From positions 242,747-306,746 of the forward strand of contig NZ_JAGXFD010000002.1 in the NCBI RefSeq assembly GCF_020148005.1: a stretch of 64,000 nt of DNA, in the 5' to 3' direction. A model generated the notes under the pieces. That model was not told the origin of the DNA. It did no database searches and saw only the letters and a list, made by a program, of their open reading frames with translations. Of the stretch, positions 35,883-45,670 are shown in pieces. The first letter of the stretch is position 1; every line of letters starts with the position of its first letter. Origin of the DNA: Modicisalibacter tunisiensis. Its GTDB lineage: Bacteria > Pseudomonadota > Gammaproteobacteria > Pseudomonadales > Halomonadaceae. A program made the translations under genes and the position numbers.

Positions 35883-37145
35883 ATGAAGCCCGAGTTCCCT
35901 TCGCCCGGATGCGCCCCGGCGCGTCAGGACGGCCGCCTTGCGCCCGGCGCCCTGCTGTCCCTGGGTGTCCTGCTGCTGGCCGGCGCCGTCGCCTACTGGC
36001 TGCTGAGCCATCCGCCGCGCGCCGGCCAGCGTGCCGCCCCGCCCGAGCCCGCACCACCGATGGTCAGTGTCGCGGGCGTCCAGCGCCGGGGCGTGGCACC
36101 GACCCTCGTCGCCTACGGCCGGGTCATCGCCGCCCGCGAGACCCGCGTGGCCAGCCGCGTCGCGGGTCAACTGGCCCGGTTCGCTCCCGGCGTCGAGCCG
36201 GGTCGTGTGGTCGAGGCCGGCGCGACGCTGGCCATCCTCGATGATGCCGACTACCGGCTGGCGGTCCAGCGCGCCGAGGCGGCACTGACCCGGGCCCGGG
36301 CCGACCTGGCGATCGAACGCGGCCAGCAGCTCCAGGCCCAGGCCGACTACCGCACCTACGGCCGCGAGCTGCCCGCCGAGCGCCGCGCCCTGGTCCTGCG
36401 CGAGCCGCAGCTCAAGGCCGCCCGGGCCGCCGTCTCGAGCGCCGAGGCCGACCTCGAGCAGGCGCGTCTCGAGCTGGCGCGGACCACCATCGCCGCGCCC
36501 TTCCGCGGCATGGTGCAGGAGCGCCTGGTGGGCGCCGGCAGCGCCATGGCGGCCAACACCGCCCTGCTCGGTCTGGTGGATGTCTCGCACTTCTGGGTGC
36601 GGGTCTCGCTGGAGAGCGACGCCCTGGACTGGCTGGAAACCGGCGACGGCATCGACAGCGGCTCGCTCGCCACCCTGGTGAGCGATGCCTGGCCGGCGGA
36701 CCGGCAGCGCCGGGGGCGTGCCTTCTCGATCCTGCCCGGCCTGGCCGAGAACGGCCTGATGAGCCAGCTGCTGGTGCGGGTCGAGGACCCGCTGGCGCTC
36801 GACACGAAGGCGCCGGCCCTGCGTCTGGGCGACGTCGTCGAGGCCCGCTTCACCCCGCCCGGGCGTGACGACCTGATCGGCCTGCCGGTCGCCGCGTTGC
36901 ACGAGGACGACCGGGTGTGGACGCTGGACGCCGGCAACCGGCTGCACATCGTCTCCGTCACGCCGTTCTATCGTGACCAGCGCCAGGTGCTGATCCGTGC
37001 CGACGGCGCCCCGCTCGGTGGTGCCGAGCGCGTGGTGGTCAGCCCGCTCGTCCGGCCCCGCGAGGGCATGGCGCTGCGCGTGGCCCCGACACCGGACGAC
37101 ACGTCGCCCGGCGGCGATGCCGACGACGGGGAGACGCCGCCATGA
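35883..37145 (+). CDS. RND efflux membrane fusion protein
   Basis: 420 residues. One membrane helix (about 24-42) then MVSVAGVQRRGVAPTLVAYGRVIAARE, a lipoyl half, a coiled coil (about 115-190), beta-barrel and membrane-proximal domains. It links the RND pump encoded next, overlapping by four bases (ATGA), with an outer-membrane channel not found in this window. Substrate unknown. Confidence 0.83.
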   Translation: MKPEFPSPGCAPARQDGRLAPGALLSLGVLLLAGAVAYWLLSHPPRAGQRAAPPEPAPPMVSVAGVQRRGVAPTLVAYGRVIAARETRVASRVAGQLARFAPGVEPGRVVEAGATLAILDDADYRLAVQRAEAALTRARADLAIERGQQLQAQADYRTYGRELPAERRALVLREPQLKAARAAVSSAEADLEQARLELARTTIAAPFRGMVQERLVGAGSAMAANTALLGLVDVSHFWVRVSLESDALDWLETGDGIDSGSLATLVSDAWPADRQRRGRAFSILPGLAENGLMSQLLVRVEDPLALDTKAPALRLGDVVEARFTPPGRDDLIGLPVAALHEDDRVWTLDAGNRLHIVSVTPFYRDQRQVLIRADGAPLGGAERVVVSPLVRPREGMALRVAPTPDDTSPGGDADDGETPP

Positions 37146-40100
37146 CCCGGCACGGCCCCATCGCCTGGATGACCCGCCACGGCGTGGCTCCCAACCTGCT
37201 GATGCTGATCCTGCTGCTCGGCGGCCTGATGGCCAGCCTGACGATCAAGAAGGAAGTCTTTCCCGACTTCACCCTGGAAGCGGTCGACATCGAGGTGGCC
37301 TACCCGGGCGCCACGCCCGAGGAGGTCGAGCAGAGCCTGCTGCTGGCCATCGAGTCGGCGCTGGCGGATATCGACGGCATCGACGAGGTCACCGCCACCG
37401 CCAGCGAAGGCAGCGCCAGCGTGACCGCCGAGCTGCGCCCCGGGGCCGAGACCATGCGGGTCTATCAGGAGATCCAGCAGGCGGTGGACCGCATCCGCAC
37501 CTTCCCCGAGGCCGCCGAGGCGCCCACCTTCAGCCTCGCCGGGCGCTCGCGGCAGGTGCTCGAGCTCAACCTGCACGGCCCCACCGATGCCCTGACCCTC
37601 CAGCGGCTGGCCGAACGCCTGCGCGAGCAACTGCTCGGCGAGACCGCGCTGGGCAAGATCGAGCTCGAGGGCAGTCGCGACCGCGAGATCCAGGTGCTGC
37701 TCGACCCGGCGGCGATGCGCCGCTACGGGCTCAGCCATGCCCAGCTGGCCGAGCGCATCGGCGCGGAGGCCCTCGACCTCGCCGGCGGCCGCCTGGACAC
37801 CCGCGACGGCGAGTGGCTGGTCCGCTACCAGGGACGGCGCCGGAGTGCCGCGGACTTCGCCGAGCTGCCGGTGCTGTCGACGGCCGACGGCGGCGTGGTT
37901 CGCCTGGGCGACATCGCCCGCGTGCAGCCCGGGCTCGCCGAGGGCGATCGCGAGGTGCTGTTCAACGGCGAGCCGGGCATCTCGCTGCAGGTCTATCAGG
38001 TCGGCGACCAGACGCCGCTGGGCGTCTCGGCGATCGTGCGCGGCGAGCTCGACCGCCTGCGTGACGAACTGCCGGACGGCATCTCGCTGACCCCGGGCTG
38101 GGACAGCTCCACGATCTACCGCCAGCGCCTCGATCTGCTGCTCGGCAACGCCTGGCTGGGCCTCGCCATGGTGCTGGTGCTGATGGGGCTGTTCCTCGAG
38201 GCCCGCCTGGCGATGTGGGTGACGCTCGGCATCCCCACCGCCTTCCTCGGCGCCATGCTGTTCCTGCCCGGGCTCGGTGTGTCGATCAACATGATCTCGA
38301 TGTTCGCCTTCATCATCGCCCTGGGCATCGTCGTCGACGACGCCATCATGGTCGGCGAGAACATCTACGCCCATCGCGAGAAGGGCCATTCGGTCTTCGA
38401 GGCGGCCATCCACGGCGCCCGCGAGATCGCCGTGCCGATCAGTTTCGCCGTCCTCTCCAACATGGTCGCCTTCCTGCCGCTGCTGTTCCTGCCCGGCTTC
38501 CTGGGCATGATCATGGGCGTGATTCCGCTGGTGGTGATCACGGTCTTCGCCGTGTCGTGGATCGAGGCGCTGTTCATCCTGCCCACCCACCTGGCCCACA
38601 GCCAGCCGCGCCAGCGCCTGCCCGCCTGGCAGCGGCCCATCGAGCGGGTCCGTCAGGCGATGCAGCAGGGGCTCGACCGTTTCACCCAGTACCGCTTCGC
38701 CCCCTTCCTCGAGCGCGCCCTCGACCGGCGCCTGCTCGCCGTGGCGATCGGCGTCGCGGTGCTGATCCTCGCCCTGGCCTACGCCGCCAGTGGGCGGCTG
38801 GGCTTCTCGCTGATGCCGCGCGTCGAGGCCGACCGGGTGCAGGCCACCGTCAGCCTGCCGCCGGGCAGCCCGCTCGCCGCGGATCACGCCGTCCGCGATG
38901 CCCTGCTGGCCGGCGCCCGGCGTCTCGCCGACGCCCATGCCGACCTGGTCTACGACAGCACCCGCGCCCGCCAGCGCGGCGACACCCTCGAGGTACGCCT
39001 GTCGATCGCCGCCGATAGCCTGCGCGCCTGGCCGCCTTCGCGGCTGGCCCGGGCCTGGCGCGAGGCCACCGGCGATCTGCCCGGCGTCGAGGCGATCCGC
39101 TTCGCCAGCGATGCCGGCGGTCCCGGCGGTGGCGCCGACCTGACCCTGCGCCTGTCGCATCCCGACGGCGCCACGCTCGATGCTGCCGCCGAGGCGCTGG
39201 CCGCACGGCTCGTCGACTACCAGGGGGTGGAAAGCGTCGACAGCGGCGTCGGCAACGGCAAGCCGCAGCTGTCGATTCGCCTGTCGCCGGAAGGGCGCGC
39301 CCTGGGGCTGACCGGCCAGTCGCTGGCGCGGCAGCTGCGCGGGCCGCTGCAGGGCGCCACCGCCCTCAAGCAGCAGCAGGGCCGCACCGAGATCAGCGTC
39401 GAGGTGCGCCTGCCCCCGGCCTCGCGCGACAGCCTCGCCGAACTGGGCCGCCTGCCGATCCTCACGCCGGACGGCGGCGAGGTGGCACTGGCCCGCGTGG
39501 CCCGCATCGAACGCAGCCGGGCCAGCGCCAGCCTGACCCGCATCAACGGCCGCCGGGTCGTCGAGGTCACCGCCGATCTCGCCGCCACGGACTCGACCCA
39601 GGCGCTGCTCACCACTCTGGAGGACTCGCTGTTCCCCCAGCTGCGCCAGCGCTTCCCGGGGCTCGAGATCGGCCCGGGCGGGCGTCAGGAGGAAACCGCG
39701 GACAACCTGGCCGTGCTGCGGACGGCGCTGTGGGCGACGCTGGCCGCCCTCTATGGCCTGCTGGCGATCCCCTTTCGCAGCTACACGCAGCCGCTGCTGG
39801 TGATGACGGCCATCCCCTTCGGGGTGATCGGCGCGGTGCTCGGCCATCTGATCATGGGCTTCGGGCTGTCGATCATCAGCCTGCTGGGCATGCTGGCGCT
39901 GTCCGGGGTGGTGATCAACGACGCCCTGGTGCTGATCGACTACGCCAATCATCGCCGCCGCGAGGGCTTCAACGCCCGCGAGGCGATCATGGCCGCCGCC
40001 ACGCGCCGTCTGCGGCCGATCATGATGACCACCCTGACCACCTTCCTGGGGCTGGCACCGATGATCTTCGAGACCTCGCGGCAGGCGCGCTTCATCATCC

Positions 40101-40249
40101 CCATGGCCGTCTCGCTGGGCTTCGGCATCCTGTTCGCCACGCTGATCCTGCTGGTGCTGATCCCCTGCCTGTACCTGATCCTCGAGGACCTGCGCGAGCG
40201 CCTGGGCGCCTCGTCACCCGAACCGGCCCGCTCGCCGCACGGCGACTGA
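37142..40249 (+). CDS. RND-family efflux transporter permease
   Basis: 1035 residues, typical AcrB-like length. Twelve hydrophobic segments with two large periplasmic loops after helices 1 and 7. Helix 4 carries IIALGIVVDDAIMVGE with the paired Asp residues used for proton relay, which points to a drug or small-molecule HAE-type pump rather than a heavy-metal CzcA type. A REP cluster follows the stop. On the opposite strand a reading frame of almost equal length stays open only because of codon bias and was not annotated. Confidence 0.87.
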   Translation: MTRHGPIAWMTRHGVAPNLLMLILLLGGLMASLTIKKEVFPDFTLEAVDIEVAYPGATPEEVEQSLLLAIESALADIDGIDEVTATASEGSASVTAELRPGAETMRVYQEIQQAVDRIRTFPEAAEAPTFSLAGRSRQVLELNLHGPTDALTLQRLAERLREQLLGETALGKIELEGSRDREIQVLLDPAAMRRYGLSHAQLAERIGAEALDLAGGRLDTRDGEWLVRYQGRRRSAADFAELPVLSTADGGVVRLGDIARVQPGLAEGDREVLFNGEPGISLQVYQVGDQTPLGVSAIVRGELDRLRDELPDGISLTPGWDSSTIYRQRLDLLLGNAWLGLAMVLVLMGLFLEARLAMWVTLGIPTAFLGAMLFLPGLGVSINMISMFAFIIALGIVVDDAIMVGENIYAHREKGHSVFEAAIHGAREIAVPISFAVLSNMVAFLPLLFLPGFLGMIMGVIPLVVITVFAVSWIEALFILPTHLAHSQPRQRLPAWQRPIERVRQAMQQGLDRFTQYRFAPFLERALDRRLLAVAIGVAVLILALAYAASGRLGFSLMPRVEADRVQATVSLPPGSPLAADHAVRDALLAGARRLADAHADLVYDSTRARQRGDTLEVRLSIAADSLRAWPPSRLARAWREATGDLPGVEAIRFASDAGGPGGGADLTLRLSHPDGATLDAAAEALAARLVDYQGVESVDSGVGNGKPQLSIRLSPEGRALGLTGQSLARQLRGPLQGATALKQQQGRTEISVEVRLPPASRDSLAELGRLPILTPDGGEVALARVARIERSRASASLTRINGRRVVEVTADLAATDSTQALLTTLEDSLFPQLRQRFPGLEIGPGGRQEETADNLAVLRTALWATLAALYGLLAIPFRSYTQPLLVMTAIPFGVIGAVLGHLIMGFGLSIISLLGMLALSGVVINDALVLIDYANHRRREGFNAREAIMAAATRRLRPIMMTTLTTFLGLAPMIFETSRQARFIIPMAVSLGFGILFATLILLVLIPCLYLILEDLRERLGASSPEPARSPHGD

Positions 40250-40276
40250 GCGGCTGGCTGCACCGCCAACAGACCG

Positions 40277-40467
40277 CCGCTGTCGGGGATGAACCCCCTC
40301 CCACAAGACCACGGCGGCGGCCCCGGACATGAAGCCTCCTGTGGGAGCGACTTCAGTCGCGAGGAATCCGCCATCGGGCCACCGCTGTCGGGGATGAACC
40401 CCCTCCCACAAGACCACGGCGGCGGCCCCGGGAATGCAGCTCCTTGCGGGTGCGACTTCAGTCGCGA
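40277..40467. repeat. Tandem REP cluster, two 105-bp units
   Basis: A 50-bp segment beginning CCGCTGTCGGGGATGAACCC recurs identically at 40277 and 40382. Each unit ends with a second hairpin of the opposite type (GTGGGAGCGACTTCAGTCGC at 40341 and a variant at 40448). So each unit is a pair of inverted REP hairpins. Located 27 bp after the RND gene. The 496-bp gap 40250-40745 contains this cluster, then the betT promoter and leader. Confidence 0.82.
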
Positions 40468-40527
40468 TGAGCCTGCCCCCGGCCCAGCCTCGAGCGCATC
40501 GACCACCGCCAGAGACATTCCCGGGAC

Positions 40528-40575
40528 TTGCAAGGCCGCCAGGAGATGCGTATTTTAATTGAACGATCAATCAAT
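40528..40575 (+). promoter_or_regulatory. betT promoter with BetI-like operator
   Basis: TTGCAA (40528-40533), a spacer of exactly 17 bp, then TATTTT (40551-40556). Immediately downstream is the inverted repeat ATTGA-ACGA-TCAAT (40558-40571), matching the TTGAACG/TCAAT style of BetI sites in bet operons. A repressor bound there would cover the transcription start. The remaining leader to the ATG is about 170 bases and shows no other gene. Confidence 0.55.
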
Positions 40576-40745
40576 AAAAACTCGCCGGGAGGGCGACTTG
40601 CAACGCCATCGGGCATCGCTTGCTCGTCAGCCACGCTTGGCAGCGGGATCCGCGTCCTGCTACCAAGCGTGCCTGCATCCGGCAGCCCGCCCGGGTGCCT
40701 CGAGCGATGTCGCGATCACCGTTCCACACGACAACAGGACCCGAC

Positions 40746-42800
40746 ATGCACCCACGACACACTGACGCCGAGCCGCGGGATCGCCTCAATCCCGTGGTGT
40801 TCTACGGCTCCGCGATCGGCATCGTCATCTTCGCCGTATGGACGATGTTCTTCACCGACTCCTCCAGCCGCATCATCAATACCGCCCTGGGCTGGATTTC
40901 CGACACCTTCGGCTGGTACTACGTGCTCGCCGTGGTGGTCTACCTGGCCTTCGTGATCGGCATCGGCCTGTCGCGCTTCGGCAAGATCCGCCTGGGGCCG
41001 GAGCACTCCCGCCCCGACTTCAACATGGCCTCCTGGGCGGCCATGCTGTTCTCGGCGGGGATCGGCATCGACCTGCTGTTCTTCTGCATCGCCGAACCGG
41101 TCACCCAGTACCTGGCGCCCCCGGACGGCAACGCCGAGACCATCGCCGCGGCACGCCGCGCCATGGAGCTGACCTTCCTGCACTGGGGGCTCTCCGGCTG
41201 GGGAATCTACACCCTGGTCGGCATGTCGCTGGCCTTCTTCAGCTACCGCCACAACCTGCCGCTGACCATCCGCAGCGCCCTGTATCCGATCTTCGGCCAG
41301 CGCATCCACGGCCCGATCGGCCACACCGTGGACATCGCCGCCGTGCTCGGCACGGTGTTCGGCATCGCCACCAGCCTCGGCATCGGCGTCATCCAGCTCA
41401 ACTTCGGCCTCAACTACATGTTCGCCGTGCCGGAGAACACCCTGATCCAGGCCGCGCTGGTGATCATGATCGTGTTCTTCGCCACGGTGTCGGCGGTCAC
41501 CGGCGTCGAGAAGGGCATCCGCCGGCTCTCCGAGTTCAACATGCTGCTGGCGCTGGCGCTGCTGCTGTTCGTGCTGTTCACCGGCAAGACACTGTTCCTG
41601 CTCAACGCCCTGGTGATGAACGTCGGCGACTACCTCACCCACTTCGTCGACCTGTCGATGAACACCTACGCCTTCGAGCCGCCCACCGACTGGCTCAACG
41701 GCTGGACGCTGTTCTTCTGGGCCTGGTGGATCGCCTGGGGCCCGTTCGTCGGCCTGTTCCTGGCGCGCATCTCGCGCGGGCGCACCATCCGCGAGTTCGT
41801 CGCCGGCACGTTGCTCCTGCCGCTGGCCTTCATGATGGCGTGGATGTCGATCATGGGTAACAGCGCCATCGACATGCTGATGAACGGTGCCGCGGCCTTC
41901 GGCCAGGAGGCCATGAACAACCCGGCCTCCTCCATCTACCTGTTCCTGGAGTCGTTCCCGTGGACCGGCGCGACCACCATCGTGGTCACCATCCTGGCGA
42001 TCGTGTTCTTCGTTACCTCCGGCGACTCCGGCGCCCTGGTGCTGTCGAACTTCACCTCGATTCTGCATGACGTGAACAGCGACGCGCCGATCTGGATGCG
42101 CATCCTGTGGGCGGCGGTGATCGGCGTGCTGACCCTGGCCCTGTTGATGGCCGGCGGCCTCTCCGCCCTGCAGAGCGCCGTGGTGGTCACCGGGCTGCCG
42201 TTCTCGATCGTGCTGTTCTTCATGATGGCCGGCCTGCTCAAGGCGCTGAAGGTCGAGGGCCGCAAGGAGGACAGCCATCGCGCCAGCCTGGCCGGCAGCC
42301 TGTCGAGCCGCACCGGCGGGGAACGCGGCCACAAGAGCTGGCGTCAGCGCCTGGCGCGTGCCGTGAGCTTTCCCGGTCGTCGCAGTGCCCAGCGCTTCCT
42401 GAGCGAAATCGCTCACCCGGCCATGGAAGAGGTCGCCGGGGAACTCAAGGCCCAGGGCGTGGAAGCCCGCATCGTCGAGGGTGACGGCGACGAGGCCTGC
42501 CTGGCGCTCAACGTCACCCACGGCAGCGAGCAGGACTTCAGCTACCAGATCCGGCCGCGGCGCTTCGCCACGCCCTCGTTCGCGATGCGCGCCCAGCACG
42601 CCAACGCCGACTACTACCGCCTGGAGGTGTACCTGCTGGAGGGCAGCCAGGGCTACGACCTGATGGGCTACAGCAAGGAGCAGGTCATCGAGGACATCCT
42701 CGATCAGTACGAACGCCACCTGCACTTCCTGCACCTCAACCGCGAGGCGCCCGGCAACACGGCCTCGCTGCCCGACGATGCCACGCAGTCGCCCGCCTGA
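40746..42800 (+). CDS. betT: BCCT-family choline/betaine carrier (BetT-like)
   Basis: 684 residues from ATG 40746; the family homology begins PVVFYGSAIGIVIFAVW. Twelve membrane segments are followed by a C-terminal cytoplasmic domain of about 180 residues, as in BetT choline carriers. The BCCT signature WTLFFWAWWIAWGPFVGLFLARISRGRTIREF region (motifs WAWWIAWGPFVG and ISRGRTIREF) is intact. The long C-tail controls osmotic activation in BetT proteins. A BetI-like operator ahead of it supports choline as substrate, though carnitine or betaine are possible given the carnitine operon 3 kb away. No bet enzyme genes are adjacent. Confidence 0.85.
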   Translation: MHPRHTDAEPRDRLNPVVFYGSAIGIVIFAVWTMFFTDSSSRIINTALGWISDTFGWYYVLAVVVYLAFVIGIGLSRFGKIRLGPEHSRPDFNMASWAAMLFSAGIGIDLLFFCIAEPVTQYLAPPDGNAETIAAARRAMELTFLHWGLSGWGIYTLVGMSLAFFSYRHNLPLTIRSALYPIFGQRIHGPIGHTVDIAAVLGTVFGIATSLGIGVIQLNFGLNYMFAVPENTLIQAALVIMIVFFATVSAVTGVEKGIRRLSEFNMLLALALLLFVLFTGKTLFLLNALVMNVGDYLTHFVDLSMNTYAFEPPTDWLNGWTLFFWAWWIAWGPFVGLFLARISRGRTIREFVAGTLLLPLAFMMAWMSIMGNSAIDMLMNGAAAFGQEAMNNPASSIYLFLESFPWTGATTIVVTILAIVFFVTSGDSGALVLSNFTSILHDVNSDAPIWMRILWAAVIGVLTLALLMAGGLSALQSAVVVTGLPFSIVLFFMMAGLLKALKVEGRKEDSHRASLAGSLSSRTGGERGHKSWRQRLARAVSFPGRRSAQRFLSEIAHPAMEEVAGELKAQGVEARIVEGDGDEACLALNVTHGSEQDFSYQIRPRRFATPSFAMRAQHANADYYRLEVYLLEGSQGYDLMGYSKEQVIEDILDQYERHLHFLHLNREAPGNTASLPDDATQSPA

Positions 42801-42827
42801 GGCAGTGTCGGCAGGCGCTACCGTCAA

Positions 42828-42857
42828 TGAAAACGCCCCCGGACGGGGGCGTTTTCA
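42828..42857. terminator. Bidirectional intrinsic terminator
   Basis: TGAAAACGCCCCC and GGGGGCGTTTTCA form a perfect 13-bp stem with a GGAC loop between betT and the converging carboxypeptidase gene. T runs occur on both strands (GTTTTC), making it effective both ways. Confidence 0.85.
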
Positions 42858-42884
42858 TGTCGTGCCAAGAGCGGCGAGACCGCC

Positions 42885-44219
42885 TCACCGCGTGCTGGCG
42901 ACCACCACGCACTCCATGCCCTGCTGCTGCAGTTGCTGACAGGAACGACGCGCCTGCGACTCGCGCAGATCCACCACCCGGGCGCGGAAGACACTGGCGT
43001 CGCCCTCGGCGGCCATCACCGCCGGGCGAGCGCTGCGCAGGTCCGCGGCCAGCGCGGCGGCGGCCCGCGAGGCCAGCGACTGCGCCTGGTGCCGGGTACT
43101 GAAGGCGCCGACCTGAATCGCCCAGGCCGCACTCACCGCCGAGCCCCCCGGCGTGTCCCCCGCCTTGGCCTGCGCGATCAGCGCGCGGATCGGATCGCCC
43201 GCATCACCCTGGCCGACGACGGCCGAGTCAGCCCGGGCGGACGGCGCTTCGGCCATCGCCACCGTGGTGGCGGTCGCGGCACGGCGGGCCGCCTGTCCCG
43301 GCCCATCGAACAGCGCCGTCTTGGCGACCCAGTCGTTGCCGTCCATCAGGCTGGCCCGGACGAAACCGCGATCGAGCAGCCGGGCCATGTGGGCGTCGCG
43401 GGAGCGGGCGGTGAAGCCGCCCATCACCACCGAGACGATGCGCCGGCCGTCATGGACCGCCGAGGTCGCGACGTTGAAGCCGGAGGCATTGATGTAGCCG
43501 GTCTTCAGGCCATCGGTGCCCGGGTAGCTGTCGAGCAGGTTGTTGTGCCCGGGGATGGTCTTGCCGCGAAAGCGGAATTCCGTGCGGGCGAAATAGCCGT
43601 AGTACTGGGGAAAGTCGCGCATCAGGTGCATCGACAGCGTGGCCATGTCGCGGGCCGTGGTGACCTGGGCGTCGTCGGGCAGCCCCGAGGCGTTGCGGAA
43701 CACCGTGTGATTCATGCCGAGCGCGCGCGCCCTGGCGGTCATGCGCCGGGCGAAGGCCGGTTCGCTGCGCGCCAGGTTCTCGGCCACCACCACCGCCACG
43801 TCGTTGGCCGAGCGCACGATCATCGCCAGGATGGCATCCTTGACCGCGATGCGCCCGCCGGTCTTGAGCCACAGCTTGGTGGGCGGCTGATCGGCGGCAT
43901 GGGCCGATACCGCCAGCCGGTCGTTCAGCGACAGCCGGCCGGAATCCAGCGCCTCGAACAGCAGGTACAGCGTCATCATCTTGGTCAGCGAGGCCGGGTA
44001 GCGGGGTGCATCGGCATTGGCCGCGGACAGCACCTCGCCACTGGCGGCATCGATGACGATGGAGGCATAGCGCGGGTTGGGCTTGGCCTGGGCGGTCGTG
44101 GCGAGCAGCGTCAGCAGCAGTACGGCGAGCGACAGCGACACGAACCGGGCAGGCGGCAGGGGCGCGCGCGCGACGGGCCGGCAGGCACGCCGGGGCGAGC
44201 GAGGGGCGAGGATGGCCAT
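42885..44219 (-). CDS. D-alanyl-D-alanine carboxypeptidase with C-terminal SPOR domain
   Basis: 444 residues. Signal or anchor helix at about 25-45 ending TTAQA. Penicillin-binding motifs: SLTK (SxxK nucleophile), SAN (SxN) and KTG in GLKTGYINASGF, of the DacF/PBP5 S11 family. A low-complexity Ala-rich linker leads to a SPOR domain (AAWAIQVGAFSTRHQAQSLA...) that binds denuded septal peptidoglycan. It trims the pentapeptide stem in the periplasm, probably at the division site. Single gene; terminator shared with betT. Confidence 0.87.
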   Translation of the reverse strand: MAILAPRSPRRACRPVARAPLPPARFVSLSLAVLLLTLLATTAQAKPNPRYASIVIDAASGEVLSAANADAPRYPASLTKMMTLYLLFEALDSGRLSLNDRLAVSAHAADQPPTKLWLKTGGRIAVKDAILAMIVRSANDVAVVVAENLARSEPAFARRMTARARALGMNHTVFRNASGLPDDAQVTTARDMATLSMHLMRDFPQYYGYFARTEFRFRGKTIPGHNNLLDSYPGTDGLKTGYINASGFNVATSAVHDGRRIVSVVMGGFTARSRDAHMARLLDRGFVRASLMDGNDWVAKTALFDGPGQAARRAATATTVAMAEAPSARADSAVVGQGDAGDPIRALIAQAKAGDTPGGSAVSAAWAIQVGAFSTRHQAQSLASRAAAALAADLRSARPAVMAAEGDASVFRARVVDLRESQARRSCQQLQQQGMECVVVASTR

Positions 44220-44557
44220 GTGAATGTCCTTGCGTAATATCCTTGCGATTTCTTGTGACTACCGTCGGGCGCTACAGGGTGCGCACAGACTCTTCTCGAG
44301 TCTATGCCACTCCGGCGGTTCCTGCCGCCCGGCCTCCCGACGCAGGCAACCCCCTTCATGCAGTCAGTGACCCTTCACTCCGCAGCCGCCCCATTGTCCA
44401 CGGCCAATACGCCACTGAACAGTCCCGAAGGCGCGAAACCATCCCGGGAATATCCTCGATAGCAGCGGGCTATTCACCCGATTGCGGAAATCGTCTTCAA
44501 GAATGATTCTCGTCTGCCTATAGTGATGACAGTCATTCCTCCCCGAGGCAGACCGCC
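44220..44557. other. 338-bp divergent intergenic region
   Basis: No gene visible. A TTCAAG / 17 bp / TATAGT promoter-like pair near 44491-44526 precedes the DUF2061 gene. Otherwise I see nothing distinctive. Confidence 0.4.
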
Positions 44558-44767
44558 ATGCTCAAGACACTGACCTTTGCCTGCGTGCATTTCTCGGTGG
44601 CCTTCACGGTCACCTGGCTGCTGACCGGCAGCTGGGTGGTCGGCGGATTGATCGCGCTGGTCGAACCCGCCATCAACTCCGTGGCCTACTTCCTGCACGA
44701 GAAGGCCTGGGAACGACTGCGCCGCCGTCGTGACGCACGCGACCGGCGGCTGCCGCTGGCCGCCTGA
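44558..44767 (+). CDS. DUF2061 small membrane protein
   Basis: 69 residues with two hydrophobic segments (about 9-27 and 29-47) and a basic C-terminus (KAWERLRRRRDARDRR). The start MLKTLTFACVHFSVAFTVTW and the EPAINSVAYFLHEKAWE motif are typical of DUF2061, a small family of unknown function often found with stress or sulfur genes. GAGG precedes the ATG. It converges on the esterase gene with a 17-bp gap. Confidence 0.78.
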   Translation: MLKTLTFACVHFSVAFTVTWLLTGSWVVGGLIALVEPAINSVAYFLHEKAWERLRRRRDARDRRLPLAA

Positions 44768-44784
44768 GACGCTCCCCGACCCGT

Positions 44785-45627
44785 TCAGTCGCTGGATACC
44801 GGCGTGCGGGCCAAGCGCTCCTGCAACCCGGCGCAGAAGGCCTGCCAGGCCTCGCCCATGGGCGCCAGCCGGGCGTGCGCATGCAGGGCGCCATGCACCA
44901 TCGCCGGTGCCCGGTGGTAGCGGATATCGGCACCGTTCGCGCGCCAGTGTTCGATCGCCGCCTCGAAGGGCTGCGTCAGGGGGTCGTGATCCACGGCCAG
45001 CGCCTCGATGTGCGGTGCCGGCGGATGGGCCTCGCACAGCGCCGGCACGGTGTCGGCGATATCCCGCCACATCTGCAGAATCTCCGCGCGGGCCAGCAGC
45101 GGCGCATCCGGCCCCAGGGAGTCGGCATCGGGGATGCCCACCGGCGGATAGATCAGGCCCAGCGGGCCCTGCCAGCCGACCCGGCGCGCCAGATCCAGCG
45201 CCAGCCGGGCGCCCGCGCTGTCGCCGGCCAGGGCCACCGGCCGGCAGTCCTCGAGCACGGCCTGGCAGTCGTCCAGCGCCTGACCGTAGTCGGCCTCGGG
45301 CGCGAGCCGATAGCCGACACTGGTCACCGGATGCCCCAGGCGCAGGGCCAAATCGGCGACGATGCCGTGGTGGCTGCGCACGGAACCCAGTGTCCAGCCG
45401 CCACCGTGCAGGTAGAGCACCTCGCCCGAGGCGGCATCCGGCGGCATGTAGCGGCGAATGCGCACGCCGTCCGCCTCGTCGTCGGTCCAGTTCAGCCCCG
45501 GCGGATCGGCCGGGGCGAAGGCCTCGCACAGGGCCTCGTAGCGACGCCGCGCGGTCAGCCAGTCGTCGGCGGCGCCCACGTCGCGCATGCCCTGCTCGAA
45601 CTCGCGGATGAAATCCTCGACGGTCAT
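44785..45627 (-). CDS. Alpha/beta hydrolase of the HSL/acetyl-esterase family
   Basis: 280 residues from ATG 45627, preceded by GAGGAGG. The oxyanion-hole motif is YLHGGGWTLGS and the nucleophile elbow is LAGDSAGARLA; a catalytic Asp and His are expected near DHDPL and MVHGAL. It follows the betainyl-CoA thioesterase gene by 43 bp on the same strand, so it is probably part of the carnitine operon. It could hydrolyse acylcarnitines to free carnitine, though this is inference; a general esterase is also possible. Confidence 0.78.
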   Translation of the reverse strand: MTVEDFIREFEQGMRDVGAADDWLTARRRYEALCEAFAPADPPGLNWTDDEADGVRIRRYMPPDAASGEVLYLHGGGWTLGSVRSHHGIVADLALRLGHPVTSVGYRLAPEADYGQALDDCQAVLEDCRPVALAGDSAGARLALDLARRVGWQGPLGLIYPPVGIPDADSLGPDAPLLARAEILQMWRDIADTVPALCEAHPPAPHIEALAVDHDPLTQPFEAAIEHWRANGADIRYHRAPAMVHGALHAHARLAPMGEAWQAFCAGLQERLARTPVSSD

Positions 45628-45670
45628 GACAGCCTCCTCGCCGGCACCGCGCTCGTCGGTGCCGTCATGC

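Noticed and set aside
36968..39952. A 994-codon open frame on the minus strand opposite the RND fusion protein and pump genes
   Set aside because: Its composition is what the reverse frame of a GC-rich gene gives (runs of Gln, Gly, Arg, His, Asp); it has no domain signature, and the plus-strand genes are certain.
40716..42827. A 703-codon open frame opposite betT
   Set aside because: Low-complexity Gln/His/Asp/Gly-rich shadow of a membrane protein gene, with no ribosome site or recognisable motif.
44495..44530. Possible Fur-type site near AATGATTCTC ahead of the DUF2061 gene
   Set aside because: Only one loose half-site; no second half and no iron-related gene.
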